Shown: one piece after another, positions 5,041-5,252 of the stretch
Layout of the letters: every line of letters starts with the position of its first letter
Numbering within the stretch: the stretch's first letter is position 1
Source: Quadrisphaera sp.
Lineage (GTDB): Bacteria > Actinomycetota > Actinomycetes > Actinomycetales > Quadrisphaeraceae
Direction: 5' to 3'
Assembly: GCA_029258695.1 (NCBI GenBank)
Contig: JARIBR010000039.1
Span: 1 to 5,252 of the forward strand
DNA: 5,252 nt
Notes under the pieces: generated by a model
What the model was told of the DNA's origin: nothing
Database searches by the model: none
The model's input: the letters and a program-made list of their open reading frames with translations, nothing else
Position numbers and translations under genes: made by a program

Positions 5041-5252
5041 GCCGCTGCCCCCGCCGCGTCCGGCAGCCGCACCGCGCGGTTCGCCCGCACCACCGCCCGC
5101 ACCGCGAGGATCGACGCCAGCGCGGCGCCCACGGTGACGAGGATGGTCAGCACGAGCAGCACCGCCATCGCCGAGCCCAGCGCCCAGTTCTGGGCGGACT
5201 GGAACTGGCTGGCGACGAGCTGGCCCACCATCGAGCCGCGCGCACCCCCGAG
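5037..5252 (-). CDS. potB: PotB-like ABC permease, C-terminal end only
   Basis: 71 codons before the stop are visible; the 5' part lies beyond the right edge and the frame is open to base 5252. The segment LGGARGSMVGQLVASQF followed by NWALGSAMAVLLVLTI matches the conserved end of PotB-type permeases (LGG-x-MIGNLI ... NWPLG-A), including the last membrane helix. A basic tail (VVRANRAVRLPD) follows. It is the partner of the PotC-like protein in the heterodimeric channel. Its stop TGA (5037-5039) overlaps the start ATG of potC, showing a shared operon read on the minus strand. Confidence 0.85.
   Translation of the reverse strand, partial: LGGARGSMVGQLVASQFQSAQNWALGSAMAVLLVLTILVTVGAALASILAVRAVVRANRAVRLPDAAGAAA

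Noticed and set aside
842..5252. A single amine-uptake cluster made of the APC permease and PotBC under the MerR regulator
   Set aside because: The genes are on opposite-facing units separated by plus-strand genes, no shared operator was seen upstream of both, and substrates cannot be assigned from sequence.
1..5252. CRISPR array, transposon ends, phage or toxin-antitoxin system
   Set aside because: No spaced direct-repeat series, transposase, integrase or short bicistronic toxin-antitoxin pair was found on either strand.

Overview
This window is very GC-rich, with GTG starts, strong codon-position bias and an F420-type flavin/deazaflavin split-barrel protein. It looks like chromosomal DNA of a high-GC actinobacterium (Actinomycetota); I cannot name the genus. 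Six genes or gene pieces explain almost all of it. I see no rRNA, tRNA, CRISPR array, insertion sequence, phage gene or plasmid function.

Left part (1-2400, minus strand). A TipA-type MerR regulator runs off the left edge (745 to 1). It has an N-terminal winged-helix DNA-binding part and a C-terminal TipAS ligand-binding domain, with a strong internal ribosome site exactly at the domain junction. Its upstream region holds a palindrome of MerR-operator type and a 12-bp hairpin covering the likely translation start. Upstream on the same strand is a 12-helix APC-superfamily amino acid/amine permease (2332 to 842). It has a good sigma70-like promoter at 2404-2433 and a hairpin at its predicted transcript start.

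Middle (2605-3594, plus strand, divergent from the permease). First comes a DUF1097 membrane protein (YcdZ-like), then a stem-loop that could end its transcript. A probable leaderless gene follows, for a PPOX/FDOR-class, probably F420-dependent oxidoreductase of 143 residues.

Right part (3700-5252, minus strand, convergent with the middle block). The end of a polyamine-type ABC importer operon enters from the right edge: the last 71 residues of a PotB-like permease, then a complete PotC-like permease coupled by a 4-base ATGA overlap. Just downstream lies the C-terminal half of an AAA/ABC-type ATPase. It keeps the signature, Walker B and H-loop motifs but has lost its N-terminal half with Walker A, so it looks like a gene remnant. 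A branched inverted-repeat structure sits between the convergent blocks.

The common theme is uptake of small amines or amino acids (APC permease and PotBC) beside a drug-sensing regulator, but the sequence does not show that these form one pathway. I found no convincing undescribed system. The most interesting points are the TipAL/TipAS dual-start architecture without the thiopeptide-reactive cysteine, the regulator's leader hairpin, and the decapitated ATPase.
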